64,000 bases of DNA from Cellulomonas pakistanensis (lineage in GTDB: Bacteria; Actinomycetota; Actinomycetes; Actinomycetales; Cellulomonadaceae), in contig NZ_BONO01000007.1 in the NCBI RefSeq assembly GCF_016862755.1, positions 86,442 through 150,441 on the forward strand, in the 5' to 3' direction. The notes beneath the pieces are model-generated. The model saw only the letters and a list, made by a program, of their open reading frames with translations. It was not told where the DNA came from and ran no database searches. Positions 17,611-27,120 of the stretch are shown in pieces. Numbering within the stretch: position 1 is the first letter of the stretch; each line of letters begins with the position of its first letter. The position numbers were made by a program, and so were the translations under genes.

Positions 17611-18528
17611 ATGACCAGCACCGAGGCCACCCCGGCCACCGCCGCGACCACGGCGCCGACGACGCCCGCCGCGCGGACCGCCACCCCGGCCGCCGCCCCG
17701 GCGCGCGCGCCCCGCGCCCCGCGCCGCCGGCTCCGCGTCGGCCCCCTCCTGCTCGCCCTGCCCGTGCCCGCACTCGTCCTCGTCCTGTGGACCGTCGGCG
17801 TGCAGCAGGCGTGGGAGCTGCCGTTCGGCATCAAGATGGGCTTCCTGCCCACCCCGCTCGAGGTCGGGCGCCGGCTGGTCGACCTCGCCGTGGGCGGCAT
17901 CGTCGACGACGCGTTCAGCGGCACCCTGCTCGCGCACCTGTGGGCCTCGACCCAGCGGGTGCTCGCCGGGTTCGCCCTCGCGGTCGCGCTCGCCGTCCCC
18001 CTCGGCGTCGTCATGGGCCGGTTCTCGCTGGCGTTCCGGATGCTGGAGCCGACGGTCAACCTCGCCCGACCGATCCCGGTCACCGCGTGGGCGCCGCTGA
18101 CGCTGCTGATCATCGGCTACGGCGACGGGTCGGCGATCTTCCTGGTGTTCCTCGCCGCATTCTTCCCGGTGCTGCTCAACACGATCGCCGGCGTGCGCCA
18201 GGTGCCGGTCCGCCTGCTGGAGGCCGCGGCGATGCTCGGCACCCGCAAGGCGCAGGTGCTCTACAAGGTCGTGCTGCCCGCTTCGATGCGGTCGATCGCC
18301 AGCGGCCTGCGCGTCGCGCTCGGGCTGTCCTGGGTGATCCTCGTCGTCGGCGAGACCGTCGGCATCAACACGGGCCTCGGCGCCATGATCACGCAGGCCC
18401 GCGACCAGTCGAAGACCGACCTGATCGTCGCCGGCATGGTCGTCATCGGCCTGTGCGGCTTCGTCGCCGACCGCGCGCTCACCGGCCTGCTCGCGCTCGC
18501 CACCCGCGGCCGCCCCACCCTGACCTGA
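17611..18528 (+). CDS. ABC transporter permease (nitrate/taurine type)
   Basis: The 305-residue membrane protein has a Thr/Ala/Pro-rich cytoplasmic N-terminus (about 45 residues), then six predicted helices. The EAA loop EAAAMLGTRKAQVLYKVVLP, which touches the ATPase, is near residue 205. It resembles SsuC/TauC permeases. The ATG at 17611 follows GAGGGAGACGAC. It is the only permease and probably forms a homodimer. Confidence 0.92.
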   Translation: MTSTEATPATAATTAPTTPAARTATPAAAPARAPRAPRRRLRVGPLLLALPVPALVLVLWTVGVQQAWELPFGIKMGFLPTPLEVGRRLVDLAVGGIVDDAFSGTLLAHLWASTQRVLAGFALAVALAVPLGVVMGRFSLAFRMLEPTVNLARPIPVTAWAPLTLLIIGYGDGSAIFLVFLAAFFPVLLNTIAGVRQVPVRLLEAAAMLGTRKAQVLYKVVLPASMRSIASGLRVALGLSWVILVVGETVGINTGLGAMITQARDQSKTDLIVAGMVVIGLCGFVADRALTGLLALATRGRPTLT

Positions 18529-18571
18529 CCCCGGCCCGACCCCGCACCGACCCGCACGGAAGGAGACGGCC

Positions 18572-19387
18572 ATGCCCCGCATCGGCACCGTCCGCCCCCG
18601 CCAGCCCGCCGACGTCCGCGTCGCCGGCCTCGGCAAGCAGTACCCGACCCGGTCCGGCGGGACCGTCGCGGCGATGGCCGACGTCGACCTCGACGTCCCG
18701 GCCGGCGAGTTCGTCTGCGTCGTCGGCGCGTCCGGCTGCGGCAAGAGCACGCTGCTGCGGATCCTCGCCGGCTTCGAGGACGCCACGTCCGGCACGGTCA
18801 CCGTCGCCGGCGCCCCGGTCACCGGGCCCGACCCCGAGCGCGGCGTCGTGTTCCAGGACTACGGCCTGTTCCCGTGGCTGTCCGTCCGGGAGAACATCGC
18901 GTACGGGCCGCGGCAGGCCCGGCTGCAGCGGTCCGTCGTCACCGAGCGCACCGACCGGTTCCTCGCGGCCGTCGGGCTGACGCGGTTCGCGGACAAGTAC
19001 CCGAGCGAGCTGTCCGGCGGCATGCAGCAGCGCGTCGCCATCGCCCGGGTGCTCGCCAACGACCCGTCGCTGCTGCTCATGGACGAGCCGTTCGGCGCGC
19101 TCGACGCGCTGACCCGGTCGTCGCTGCAGGGCGAGCTGTCCCGGATCCACCGGGACACCGGCACCACCGTGCTGTTCGTGACGCACTCGATCGAGGAGGC
19201 CGTGTTCCTGGCCGACCGCGTCGTCGTGATGGCGGGCGGCGCGTCGCACGGCGTCCCGGGGCACGTGAAGGAGGTCGTCCGGATCGACCTGGCCGGCGAG
19301 CGCGACGTGACGTCCGCGGAGTTCAACGCGCTGAAGCGTCGCATCTCGGCCCTGGTCCACGAGGAGGTCGCGGCCCCCGCGGCCTGA
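18572..19387 (+). CDS. ABC transporter ATP-binding protein (nitrate/taurine type)
   Basis: This 271-residue ATPase has all nucleotide-binding motifs: Walker A GASGCGKST (residues 52-60), Q-loop VVFQDYGLFPW, signature LSGGMQQR, Walker B LLLMDEPF and the switch His in VTHSIEEAV. It belongs to the SsuB/TauB group and energises the permease encoded upstream. GGAAGGAGAC lies before the ATG. It is the last gene of the GntR-atzF operon; a long hairpin (family B) follows 23 bases after the stop. Confidence 0.95.
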   Translation: MPRIGTVRPRQPADVRVAGLGKQYPTRSGGTVAAMADVDLDVPAGEFVCVVGASGCGKSTLLRILAGFEDATSGTVTVAGAPVTGPDPERGVVFQDYGLFPWLSVRENIAYGPRQARLQRSVVTERTDRFLAAVGLTRFADKYPSELSGGMQQRVAIARVLANDPSLLLMDEPFGALDALTRSSLQGELSRIHRDTGTTVLFVTHSIEEAVFLADRVVVMAGGASHGVPGHVKEVVRIDLAGERDVTSAEFNALKRRISALVHEEVAAPAA

Positions 19388-19410
19388 CTCCGCCCCGCGC
19401 GGCTGCCCGC

Positions 19411-19473
19411 GCCGAGTGCCCAGAAACCCGCCCGGTTCGCCCCGGTTCGTCGGCGGGGTTCTGGACACTCGGC
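19411..19473. repeat. Long hairpin, family B copy 1 (probable bidirectional terminator)
   Basis: Arms of about 20 bases begin GCCGAGTG and end CACTCGGC and pair over CCAGAAACCCGC with two mismatches; the loop is about 23 bases. It separates the convergent importer operon and the membrane protein gene. A related copy is at 28606-28672; both share CGAGTG, CCAGAAACCCG, CGGTTCGC in the loop and GGGTTCTGGACACTCG. Confidence 0.75.
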
Positions 19474-19478
19474 GTCCG

Positions 19479-20261
19479 TCAGGCCGGCGGCGGGTAGACG
19501 ACGATCCCCTTGTGGCCCCGCGGCTCGACGAAGCCCTCCGCCTCCAGCTCCCGCTGCTGGCGGTCGGACTTCGCGGACGCGCCCACCGTCTCCCCCGGCA
19601 GCACGACCGCCCGGACGAGCTCGGCGGCCGCCGCGAGCGCCGCCCGCCGGTCCGCGTCGGGGTCGCGCAGGGCGACCCGGCCGAACCACCAGGTGGTCGC
19701 GTAGCGCGCCGGGGCCCGGAACAGGCCCCGGCGCTCCGCGGGCGTCCGCTCGGCGCGGTTCCGCAGCCACTCCAGGACCGCGACCGTGAGGCCGTAGGTC
19801 AGGAGCGCGCCGGAGGCGAGGAACACGCCGCCGACGACGGGCCCGGTCAGCACGTCGTGCCGGACCAGGCGCAGCAGCACGATCAGGACCACGAGCACGG
19901 CCAGCGCCCAGACGAGCACCGGCGTCCGGGCGAGCGAGACCGTGGTCCGCCGGTCGTCCCGGTGGTACTGCCCGCGGCCGAGCAACGACACCCGCGCGGG
20001 CCAGCACCACGCGGCCAGGACCGTGCGCATCGGGCCCCGGACGCCCGGCGGCAGGCCGTCGCACGCGTTCGTCCACGCGACGCCGGCCACGTCCCGAGCC
20101 CGGAGGGGGTGCCAGCCGATCGCGGCTGCGGCCGACCGGCGCGGGTCGGCCCCGATCGGCTGGTCGCGACCCCGCCCGGCGGCGTCCGGCTCGGCGGGAT
20201 CCCGCCCGGCGGCGCCGCTCGCCGCACCCTCCTGCTCGGCGGGGTCCGTCCGGCGCGTCAT
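19479..20261 (-). CDS. Membrane protein of unknown function
   Basis: I do not recognise this 260-residue protein. The first 45 residues are charged and rich in Ala, Gly and Asp; a segment around residues 75-100 resembles a membrane-associated stretch, and two clear membrane helices follow (about residues 110-132 and 137-160). The C-terminal 100 residues are soluble, mixed alpha/beta in character, ending GHKGIVVYPPPA. No enzyme motif is visible. It has the codon use of its neighbours. The ATG at 20261 has no strong ribosome binding site; a shorter start is possible. It lies 69 bases after the beta-lactamase gene on the same strand and is perhaps cotranscribed. Confidence 0.6.
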   Translation of the reverse strand: MTRRTDPAEQEGAASGAAGRDPAEPDAAGRGRDQPIGADPRRSAAAAIGWHPLRARDVAGVAWTNACDGLPPGVRGPMRTVLAAWCWPARVSLLGRGQYHRDDRRTTVSLARTPVLVWALAVLVVLIVLLRLVRHDVLTGPVVGGVFLASGALLTYGLTVAVLEWLRNRAERTPAERRGLFRAPARYATTWWFGRVALRDPDADRRAALAAAAELVRAVVLPGETVGASAKSDRQQRELEAEGFVEPRGHKGIVVYPPPA

Positions 20262-20329
20262 GGCCGCAGCCTGCCGCGACGCCGCCCGGCCCGCACGCCG
20301 ACGACGTCCGGGCCGCCGCCCCGGCCGCC

Positions 20330-21343
20330 TCAGGACGTCGCCGCGTACGCGCCCAGGACCGTCCGCGCCGCCGCGGCCAGCACCGCGTCGTCCGGCTCGG
20401 CGTCCTCGTCCGGGTGGTCGGTCAGCACCGCCAGCACGATCGGCGCGCGCCCGGGCGGCCAGACCACCGCGACGTCGTTCCGCGACCCGTACCGCCCCGC
20501 GGTCCCGGTCTTGTCGCCGACGAGCCAGCCGTCGGGGGTCCCGGCGCGGATCGCGTCGAGGCCGGTCGTGCTCGCGGTCAGCCAGCCGACGTACGCCTCG
20601 CGGACGGCCGGGTCCAGGGCGTCGCCGAGGGCGTACGTGGCGAGCCCCTCGGCCAGGGCCCGGGGTGTCGAGGTCCGCGCCGGGTCGCCGGGCGTGAACG
20701 CGTTGAGCTCCGGCTCGTCGGCGTCGACCAGCGTCGTGGCGTCGCCGCGCGCCGCGAGCGCCGCCTGCAGCGCGGCCGGGCCGCCGAGGTACCGCAGCAG
20801 GACGTTGAGCGCGCCGTTGTCGCTCTCGGAGACGGCGGCCGCGCCGAGCTCGCCGATCGTCAGGTCCGCGCCGGCCGAGTCGCCCGTCACGGGCGCGTGG
20901 CCGACGCCGGCGACGTCGTCGGCCGTCACCGTCAGGGGCTGGTCGAGCACCGAGGTCGGCTGCCCGGCCAGCACCTCGCCGGCGGCCAGCGCCTTGAGCG
21001 TCGAGGCGTAGCCGAACCGCTCGTCCGCCCGGTACGCGACGGTGGCGCCGGAGCCGGTGTCGTGCGCGAACACGCCGACGCGCCGACCGGTCGACTGCTC
21101 CAGCGCGGCGAGGTCGGCCTCGACGGCGGCGGTCAGGTCGGCCGGGGCGGGGGACGGCGCGGTGGTGCTCGGCCCGGGCACGGCGGTGACCGTCCCGGTC
21201 GCCTGCTCGTCCGGCCCACCGGGCGTCCCTGGCGTGCAGCCCGCCGCGAGCGCCGCCGTCAGCGCGAGCGCGACGAGCCCGGCCCGCGCCCGGCGGTCGG
21301 CCCACGTCCGGCGCGCGGCCCACACCCGCCGGTCAGCGCGCAC
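20330..21343 (-). CDS. Class A beta-lactamase lipoprotein
   Basis: All class A hallmarks are present in the 337-residue product: STLK with Ser114 and Lys117, the SDN loop (174-176), the omega-loop ExxLN with Glu210 (EPELN) and KTG (278-280). A signal sequence ending AAGC (Cys36) predicts a lipoprotein anchored to the outer face of the membrane, with a Pro/Thr/Ser-rich spacer to about residue 65. It hydrolyses beta-lactams; the range is not predictable from sequence alone. Context is chromosomal with no mobile element, so it is most likely intrinsic. Its start overlaps the end of hspR by 11 bases, which may couple it to the heat-shock operon. Confidence 0.93.
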   Translation of the reverse strand: MRADRRVWAARRTWADRRARAGLVALALTAALAAGCTPGTPGGPDEQATGTVTAVPGPSTTAPSPAPADLTAAVEADLAALEQSTGRRVGVFAHDTGSGATVAYRADERFGYASTLKALAAGEVLAGQPTSVLDQPLTVTADDVAGVGHAPVTGDSAGADLTIGELGAAAVSESDNGALNVLLRYLGGPAALQAALAARGDATTLVDADEPELNAFTPGDPARTSTPRALAEGLATYALGDALDPAVREAYVGWLTASTTGLDAIRAGTPDGWLVGDKTGTAGRYGSRNDVAVVWPPGRAPIVLAVLTDHPDEDAEPDDAVLAAAARTVLGAYAATS

Positions 21344-21773
21344 CGGGCCGCCACAGCACGATCGCCCCGCGCCCGTCGCCCGGCCGCGGCGCCTCGGCCG
21401 GGGCCTCCGCGCCGCGCCGCCGCTGACCTCGGCCCACCGCGACGACGTCGCCGGACGGGTGCGCGGTGAACACGCGCCGCCCGGGCTCGGCGAACGCGCG
21501 CAGGTAGTCGACCTGGCGGCGGAGCCGGTCGACCTCGGACTCGAGCTCGAGGATCCGCTTGATGCCGGCCAGGTTGACGCCCTCCTCCTGGGAGAGCCGC
21601 TGCACCTCGCGCAGCGTGGCGATGTCGCGCAGCGAGTACCGCCGCCCGCGCCCGCGGGTGCGGCCGGGCTGCACGAGCCCGAGCCGGTCGTACTGCCGCA
21701 GGGTCTGCGGGTGCATGCCCGCCAGCTCGGCGGCGACCGAGATCACGTAGACCTGCGCGTCCTCCGAGACCAT
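21333..21773 (-). CDS. hspR: Heat-shock repressor HspR (MerR family)
   Basis: The 146-residue protein has the MerR-type helix-turn-helix [27 protein letters not shown] typical of HspR (given here only as the hallmark region at residues 9-36), then the wing [19 protein letters not shown] and a coiled dimer helix (about 70-90). HspR with DnaK as co-repressor binds HAIR sites and shuts off the dnaK operon. The ATG at 21773 is chosen over an upstream GTG since GGAGGAGG lies eight bases before it. Fourth gene of dnaK-grpE-dnaJ-hspR, after a hairpin that may lower its expression. Confidence 0.92.
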   Translation of the reverse strand: MVSEDAQVYVISVAAELAGMHPQTLRQYDRLGLVQPGRTRGRGRRYSLRDIATLREVQRLSQEEGVNLAGIKRILELESEVDRLRRQVDYLRAFAEPGRRVFTAHPSGDVVAVGRGQRRRGAEAPAEAPRPGDGRGAIVLWRPGAR

Positions 21774-21798
21774 CCCCACCACCTCCTCCAGCCGGGTC

Positions 21799-21846
21799 GG
21801 CCGACCGGCGCCGTCCCGGGGCGGAGGCCCCGGGACGCGGTCGGCC
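21799..21846 (-). terminator. Hairpin between dnaJ and hspR
   Basis: An outer nine-bp stem (GGCCGACCG) and an inner nine-bp stem (GTCCCGGGG) enclose a short loop right after the dnaJ stop. It may act as an attenuator that lowers hspR transcription relative to the chaperones. Confidence 0.55.
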
Positions 21847-21849
21847 GGG

Positions 21850-22863
21850 TCAGTCCTTGGCGCGCGCCAGCAGGTCGGCCCGCGGGTCCTCGCCGGACGT
21901 CGCGATCCCGAACGCCTGCACGGCCTCCTTCGCGGCGGCGTTGAGCCGCTGCGGGACGACGACCTGCACGGTGACCAGCAGGTCGCCGGTGCCGCTCGCC
22001 GTCGTGACGCCGCGGCCCTTGACCCGCAGCGTCCGGCCCGACGGGGTGCCCGCCGGGACCTTGAGGCGCACCTGGCCGCCGTCGAGGGTCGGCACCGGCA
22101 CCTCGGCGCCCAGCGCGGCCTCGTCGAACGCGACCGGCAGGGTCACCCGGAGGTTGTTGCCGTCCAGCGCGAACACCGGGTGGGGCGTCACACGTACGGT
22201 GACCTCGAGGTCGCCCGCGGGCGCGCCGTTCTCCCCGGGGCGGCCCTTGCCGCGCAGCCGGATCTTCTGCCCGTCCCGGACGCCGGCGGGGATGCGGGCC
22301 TTGACGGTCCGCCCCTCGACGCCGAGCGCCACGGTCGAGCCCTCGACCGCCTGCCGGAACGGCAGCGTGGTCACGGCCGACAGGTCGGCGCCGCGCCGGG
22401 CCGTGCGGCCCTGGCCGAAGCCCCCGCCGCCGCCGAACAGGCCGCCCAGCAGGTCCTCGAACCCGCCGCCGCCCGCGGCGCCACCGCCGGGCGTCCCCGC
22501 GCCCTGCGGGAACCGCACCCGGGTGCCACCGCCGCCGCCGAACACGCCGCCGAACAGGTCCTCGAACCCGCCGTTCGCGCCCCCGGCACCACCGGGCCCG
22601 CCCGCGCCCGCGCGGAACCGCGCGCCGCCGGCCATCGCCCGGAGCTGGTCGTACTGCTGCCGCTGCTCGGGGTCGGAGAGCACCGCGTAGGCCTCGCCGA
22701 CCTCCTTGAACTTCGCTTCGGCCGCCGCGTCCCCGGGGTTGTGGTCGGGGTGCATCGTGCGGGCGAGCTTGCGGTACGCCTTCTTGATCGTGGCCGCGTC
22801 CGCGTCCTTGGCGACGCCGAGCACGGCGTAGAAGTCCTTCTCCAGCCAGTCCTGACCGCTCAC
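21850..22863 (-). CDS. dnaJ: DnaJ-type co-chaperone without zinc finger
   Basis: The 337-residue protein has a J domain (about residues 10-73, HPD at 38-40) that stimulates DnaK ATPase, a long Gly/Phe-rich region with repeated [14 protein letters not shown] units (about 80-155) and two beta-rich client-binding domains (about 160-320). The four CxxCxGxG zinc repeats of full-length DnaJ are missing, as in CbpA-like class B proteins. A class B protein as the only DnaJ of the dnaK operon is seen in several Micrococcales. The ATG is 128 bases after grpE, with a small hairpin between. Confidence 0.9.
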   Translation of the reverse strand: MSGQDWLEKDFYAVLGVAKDADAATIKKAYRKLARTMHPDHNPGDAAAEAKFKEVGEAYAVLSDPEQRQQYDQLRAMAGGARFRAGAGGPGGAGGANGGFEDLFGGVFGGGGGTRVRFPQGAGTPGGGAAGGGGFEDLLGGLFGGGGGFGQGRTARRGADLSAVTTLPFRQAVEGSTVALGVEGRTVKARIPAGVRDGQKIRLRGKGRPGENGAPAGDLEVTVRVTPHPVFALDGNNLRVTLPVAFDEAALGAEVPVPTLDGGQVRLKVPAGTPSGRTLRVKGRGVTTASGTGDLLVTVQVVVPQRLNAAAKEAVQAFGIATSGEDPRADLLARAKD

Positions 22864-22938
22864 GACGCCTCCTTCCGCTCTCTCGTCCGGTCCCCCGGGG
22901 CACGCGTCCCGCCCCGGACCGGGAACGACCCCGCGGCC

Positions 22939-22965
22939 GGGGCCGCGCCGTGACGACGCGGCCCC
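22939..22965 (-). terminator. Hairpin between grpE and dnaJ
   Basis: GGGGCCGCG and CGCGGCCCC pair around a nine-base loop in the 127-base gap. Likely an intra-operon attenuator or mRNA processing element. Confidence 0.45.
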
Positions 22966-22990
22966 CGCCGGAGGGTCCTGATGATGCCCG

Positions 22991-23620
22991 TCACGCCTCC
23001 GGGTCGACGACCGCCACCCGGGCGGCGCGCACGATGCGCTCGCCCATGCGGTAGCCCGGCTGCAGCACCTGCTGCACCGTCGGCTCCGTGACGTCGGCCG
23101 AGTGCCCGTGCATGAGCGCCTCGTGCACCGTCGGGTCGAACGGCTCGCCGGCGGCGCCGTAGCGCTCGATGCCGAACCGGCCGACCGTGGCCTCGAGCTT
23201 CTCCGCGATCGACGCGAACGGGCCGACCAGGTCGCCGTGCTGGCGGGCCAGCTCGATGTCGTCGAGGACGCTGATCAGCGCCTCGGCGACCGACGCGACG
23301 CCCTGGTCCCGGGCGGTGACCGCCTCGGCCTTGGACCGCTTCACGTACGCGGAGTACTGCTGCTCGAGGTTGAAGTAGTCGGCGTTCCGCCGCTGCAGCT
23401 CGTCGAGCCGCTCGGCGGCCAGCTTCTGCGCCTCGACCAGGCCCTCCATCATCACGGCCTCCTCGGCGGCGGTCGCCGCCTCCTCGGCCTCGGCGAGGAC
23501 CTGCTCCTCGGCGGTCGGCTCGCGCAGCTCCCCGGTCTCCGGGTCGATGCGCCGCTTGTCGGTCACGCGCGGGGCCTCCTCCTCGGGATCACGCCCCTGC
23601 GGGTTCGGCTGGTCGGTCAC
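22991..23620 (-). CDS. grpE: Nucleotide exchange factor GrpE
   Basis: GrpE (209 residues) releases ADP from DnaK. It has an acidic N-terminal region, a long coiled coil (about residues 38-105, [19 protein letters not shown]) and the C-terminal beta domain with the family signature ([37 protein letters not shown]). Its ATG overlaps the dnaK stop by four bases (ATGA), so it is translated by coupling. Confidence 0.96.
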   Translation of the reverse strand: MTDQPNPQGRDPEEEAPRVTDKRRIDPETGELREPTAEEQVLAEAEEAATAAEEAVMMEGLVEAQKLAAERLDELQRRNADYFNLEQQYSAYVKRSKAEAVTARDQGVASVAEALISVLDDIELARQHGDLVGPFASIAEKLEATVGRFGIERYGAAGEPFDPTVHEALMHGHSADVTEPTVQQVLQPGYRMGERIVRAARVAVVDPEA

Positions 23621-25485
23621 TTCTTGTCACCCTCGTCGTCGACGATCTCGGCGTCCACCACGTCGTCGTCCTGCGCGGACGAGCCCGCCTGGCCGTCGGC
23701 CGGCTGCTCGCCGGCCGGGGCGCCCTCGGGCTGCTGGTTCGCCGAGTACAGCGCCTCGCCGATCTTCTGCGACGCGGTGACCAGCGCGGTCTGCTTCGCG
23801 GTGACCTCGGCCAGGTCGTCGCCCTCGAGCGCCTTCTTCAGGTCGTCGACGGCCGAGCGGACCTCGGTCTTGACGTCGTCGGACAGCTTGTCGTCGTTGT
23901 CGGTGAGCAGCTTCTCCGTGGAGTACACGAGCTGCTCGGCCGAGTTGCGGGTCTCCGCCTCCTCGCGACGCTTCTTGTCCTCGGCGGCGTGCGCCTCGGC
24001 CTCCTTGACCATGCGGTCGATCTCGTCCTTCGGCAGACCCGAGCCGCCGGAGATCGTCATCGACTGCTCCTTGCCCGTGCCGCGGTCCTTGGCGGACACG
24101 TGCACGATGCCGTTCGCGTCGATGTCGAAGGTGACCTCGACCTGCGGGACGCCGCGCGGGGCCGGCGCGATGCCGGTCAGCTCGAACGTGCCCAGCGGCT
24201 TGTTGTCCCGCGCGAACTCGCGCTCGCCCTGGAACACCTGGATCAGCACGGACGGCTGGTTGTCCTCGGCCGTCGAGAAGATCTCGCTGCGCTTGGTCGG
24301 GATGGCCGTGTTGCGCTCGATGAGCTTGGTCATCACGCCGCCCTTGGTCTCGATGCCGAGGGACAGCGGGGTCACGTCGATCAGCAGGACGTCCTTGCGG
24401 TCGCCCTTGATGACGCCGGCCTGGAGCGCGGCGCCCACGGCCACGACCTCGTCCGGGTTGACGCCCTTGTTGGGCTCCTTGCCGTCGGTCAGCTCGCGCA
24501 CGACGTCGGCCACGGCCGGCATGCGGGTGGAGCCGCCGACGAGCACGACGTGGTCGATGTCCGAGACCTTGATGCCGGCGTCGCGGATGACCGCGTGGAA
24601 CGGCGCCTTGGTCCGCTCGAGCAGGTCGGCCGTCATCTGCTGGAACTGCGCCCGGGTGAGCTTCTCGTCCAGGTGGATCGGGCCGTTCTCCGACATCGAG
24701 AGGTACTGCAGGGACAGGTTGGTGCTGGTCGCGGACGACAGCTCCTTCTTGGCCTGCTCCGCCGCCTCGCGCAGACGCTGCAGGGCGATCTTGTCCTTCG
24801 ACAGGTCGACGCCGGTCTGGTTCTTCACCTGGCCGACCAGCCACTCGACGATCCGGTTGTCCCAGTCGTCGCCGCCGAGGCGGTTGTCGCCGGAGGTCGC
24901 GCGGACCTCGATGGTCGAGAAGTCGTCGTCCTTGCCCACCTCGAGCAGGGAGACGTCGAACGTGCCGCCGCCGAGGTCGAAGACGAGGATCAGCTCGTCC
25001 TCCTTGCCGCGCTCGAGCCCGTAGGCGAGGGCGGCCGCGGTCGGCTCGTTGACGATGCGCAGGACGTTGAGGCCGGCGACCTGGCCGGCGTCCTTCGTGG
25101 CCTGGCGCTCGGCGTCGTTGAAGTACGCCGGGACGGTGATGACGGCGTCCGTGACGGGCTCGCCCAGGTACTCCTCGGCGTCGCGCTTCAGCTTGCCGAG
25201 CACGCGGGCGGAGATCTCCTGCGCCGTGTACTTCTTGTCGTCGATCTCGGTGGTCCAGTCGGTGCCCATGTGGCGCTTGACGGACGCGATGGTGCGGTCG
25301 ACGTTGGTGACGGCCTGCCGCTTGGCGACCTCGCCGACGAGGACCTCACCGGTCTTGGAGAACGCGACGACCGAGGGGGTCGTGCGGGCGCCCTCCGCGT
25401 TGGCGATGACGGTGGGCTCCCCGCCCTCGAGGACGGCGACCACGGAGTTCGTGGTGCCCAGGTCGATGCCGACTGCTCGTGCCAT
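23617..25485 (-). CDS. dnaK: Chaperone DnaK (Hsp70)
   Basis: The 622-residue Hsp70 has the nucleotide-binding signatures GIDLGTTNS near the start, [13 protein letters not shown] (about residue 166) and [12 protein letters not shown] (about 305), then the substrate-binding beta domain and helical lid, ending with a disordered acidic tail ([14 protein letters not shown]). It folds proteins with DnaJ and GrpE and serves as HspR co-repressor. It is first in the operon, behind two HAIR operators. Confidence 0.98.
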   Translation of the reverse strand: MARAVGIDLGTTNSVVAVLEGGEPTVIANAEGARTTPSVVAFSKTGEVLVGEVAKRQAVTNVDRTIASVKRHMGTDWTTEIDDKKYTAQEISARVLGKLKRDAEEYLGEPVTDAVITVPAYFNDAERQATKDAGQVAGLNVLRIVNEPTAAALAYGLERGKEDELILVFDLGGGTFDVSLLEVGKDDDFSTIEVRATSGDNRLGGDDWDNRIVEWLVGQVKNQTGVDLSKDKIALQRLREAAEQAKKELSSATSTNLSLQYLSMSENGPIHLDEKLTRAQFQQMTADLLERTKAPFHAVIRDAGIKVSDIDHVVLVGGSTRMPAVADVVRELTDGKEPNKGVNPDEVVAVGAALQAGVIKGDRKDVLLIDVTPLSLGIETKGGVMTKLIERNTAIPTKRSEIFSTAEDNQPSVLIQVFQGEREFARDNKPLGTFELTGIAPAPRGVPQVEVTFDIDANGIVHVSAKDRGTGKEQSMTISGGSGLPKDEIDRMVKEAEAHAAEDKKRREEAETRNSAEQLVYSTEKLLTDNDDKLSDDVKTEVRSAVDDLKKALEGDDLAEVTAKQTALVTASQKIGEALYSANQQPEGAPAGEQPADGQAGSSAQDDDVVDAEIVDDEGDKK

Positions 25486-25550
25486 GTCTGTGCTCCTTCG
25501 TCGTGCTGCGTGGTCCGGGGCGCGTCCCCGCGTGCGGGGGCCGCGCGCTC

Positions 25551-25571
25551 CTTGAGCCTGCTGCGCTCAAG
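25551..25571 (-). promoter_or_regulatory. HAIR operator 1 (HspR site)
   Basis: CTTGAGC-N7-GCTCAAG is a perfect match to the HspR-associated inverted repeat. It lies 66 bases upstream of the dnaK start. Confidence 0.9.
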
Positions 25572-25613
25572 TCTGCGTCGCGGTCGGTCGCGGTGCAACT
25601 CCGCGGCGGCGAA

Positions 25614-25634
25614 CTTGAGTCTGCCTCACTCAAC
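25614..25634 (-). promoter_or_regulatory. HAIR operator 2 (HspR site)
   Basis: CTTGAGT-N7-ACTCAAC matches HAIR with one base off in the last position. Its centre is 63 bp from the first site, six helical turns, so two HspR dimers can sit on the same face of the DNA. Confidence 0.85.
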
Positions 25635-25685
25635 TACGGACCCTCGCGAGATGTTCCCGCCGCCACTCCGCCTGTCGACGGATGC

Positions 25686-25744
25686 CGAGAATGCAGAAGA
25701 TGCGGGCTTCGCGGGCCTCCAACCCCGCATCTTCTGCACTCTCG
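25686..25744. repeat. Long hairpin, family C copy 1
   Basis: CGAGA, one mismatch, then TGCAGAAGATGCGGG pair with the right half that ends TCTCG; the loop is 17 bases. It lies just after the end of the TetR remnant (minus strand) and before the dnaK promoter, where it would protect the promoter from read-through. The second copy is at 53692-53750. Confidence 0.75.
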
Positions 25745-25765
25745 ACGATCCGGACGGGTGGCGCG

Positions 25766-26304
25766 TCAGGCGGACTGGCCGGCCTGGAGACGGAGGCCCG
25801 CGAGCAGCAGGTCGAGGCCGGCGCGGAACTGCTCCGCGTCGTCGTGCGCGGCGAACTCGTCCGCGACGTGGTGCAGGAACGGGAAGGCGTCCTCGTCGAG
25901 CTCGCGCAGTCCCGCGCGGAACGTGGCGACGAACTCGTCGCGCTCGACGCGGCCGTCCCGGACCTCCGGCGGCGGGTCCTGGCCCCGGTCCGCCGCCACG
26001 CCGACGACGTAGGCCATGACCGCGGCCACCCCGTCGAACCGCTGCCGCGGCGTGAGGTCGAGCCGCATGAGCTGCTGGCCCATCCGGTCGTACAGCGTGA
26101 GGCCGTTGAGCTGCGTCCCGGCGTCCTGCAGGAAGTACGCGCCGAGCCAGGGGCGGTGCACGGTCGCCGCGTAGAACGCGAGGGCCAGCTCCCGCAGGGC
26201 CGTGATCGGGTCGTCGGCGTCGCCGAGGTGCGCGGTCCGAGCCACGACGTCGGCGAGGACGTGGTCCGCCGCGCGCCCGAGGAGCTCGTCCTTGCCACGA
26301 TCGG
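25766..26304 (-). pseudogene. TetR family regulator lacking its DNA-binding domain
   Basis: The frame ends LLLAGLRLQAGQSA and covers the ligand-binding part of a TetR regulator (TetR_C type): GKDELLGRAADHVLADV, AFYAATVHRPWLGAYFLQDAG, LYDRMGQQLMRLDLTPRQRFDG. Matching sequence begins exactly at GKDELL (about 26304), which in intact family members follows the HTH. All of the N-terminal 45 or so residues are gone; beyond that point the strand is antisense to an MFS gene. No start codon in a sensible place exists. It is one half of a deletion scar with the MFS remnant. Confidence 0.8.
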
Positions 26305-27091
26305 CCTCGCGTGCTGGACCGCCACCAGCGGCGTCGAGCACGGCTGGACGTCGGCGTGGACCTGGTCCGCGGGGGTCGGCGCGGCGCTCGCCCTGATCGG
26401 GTTCGTCCGGCACGAGCGCCGCACCGCGCACCCGATGCTCGACCTCACCCTGTTCCGGGACGGCGTCGTCCGGGGTGCCGCGCTCGCGCAGGTCGGCACC
26501 TCGGTGGCCATGGCCGGCGTGATGTTCGGCCTGATCCTGCACTTCCAGTACGCGTACGGGTGGAGCCCCGTCCGCGCCGGGCTCGCGAACCTGCCCCTGA
26601 TCGCGACGATGGTCCTCGCGACCCCGCTCTCCGAGGGCCTGGCGCGGCGGTTCGGCCACCGGGTCGCGTGCCTCGTCGGCGCCGCGCTCCTCGCCGGCTC
26701 GCTGGGCGGGCTCGCCTGGGGCGTCGAGCACGGCTACCTCGCGATCGCCCTGCTCATGGTGACGTTCACGATCGGCCTGCGCACGATCATGACGATCTGC
26801 GCGGTCGCGCTCGTCAGCGCCATGCCGCAGAACCGCACGTCCCTGGGCGCCGCGCTGAACGACACCGCGCAGGAGTTCGGCACGAGCGTCGGGACGGCCC
26901 TGGTCGGGACGCTCATCGCCGTGCTCGTGACGACCGTCCTGCCCGACGGCGCGTGGAGCGGGGCCCTCGTGGCGTCGTTCTTCCACGGCGAGCGCGTCGT
27001 CTACACGGTGCTCGCCGTCGTGGTCGCGCTGCTCGCCGGCGCGGGCGCCCTGTCGCTCAGCAGCTCGCGCGCGGTCGACGAGCACGCGTGA
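26289..27091 (+). pseudogene. MFS transporter (DHA2 type) lacking its N-terminal half
   Basis: The frame covers the last seven or so membrane helices of a 14-helix drug/H+ antiporter: LATIGLACWTATSGVEHGW, AHPMLDLTLFRDGVVRGA, FGLILHFQYAYGWSPVRAG, GAALNDTAQEFGTSVGTAL and the final VVALLAGAGALSLS. Roughly the first 200 residues, including the RDR motif between helices 2 and 3, are missing. The homology starts at about 26289, right at the end of the TetR remnant on the other strand. A divergent TetR/MFS pair seems to have lost a single internal block. The open frame upstream is only antisense TetR sequence. Confidence 0.8.
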
Positions 27092-27120
27092 GCCGCGCGG
27101 GGGCCCCGCGCCGGGTCGGG

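Noticed and set aside
20330..21343. Acquired antibiotic-resistance gene
   Set aside because: The beta-lactamase is in ordinary chromosomal context with host-like base use and no insertion sequence or integron.
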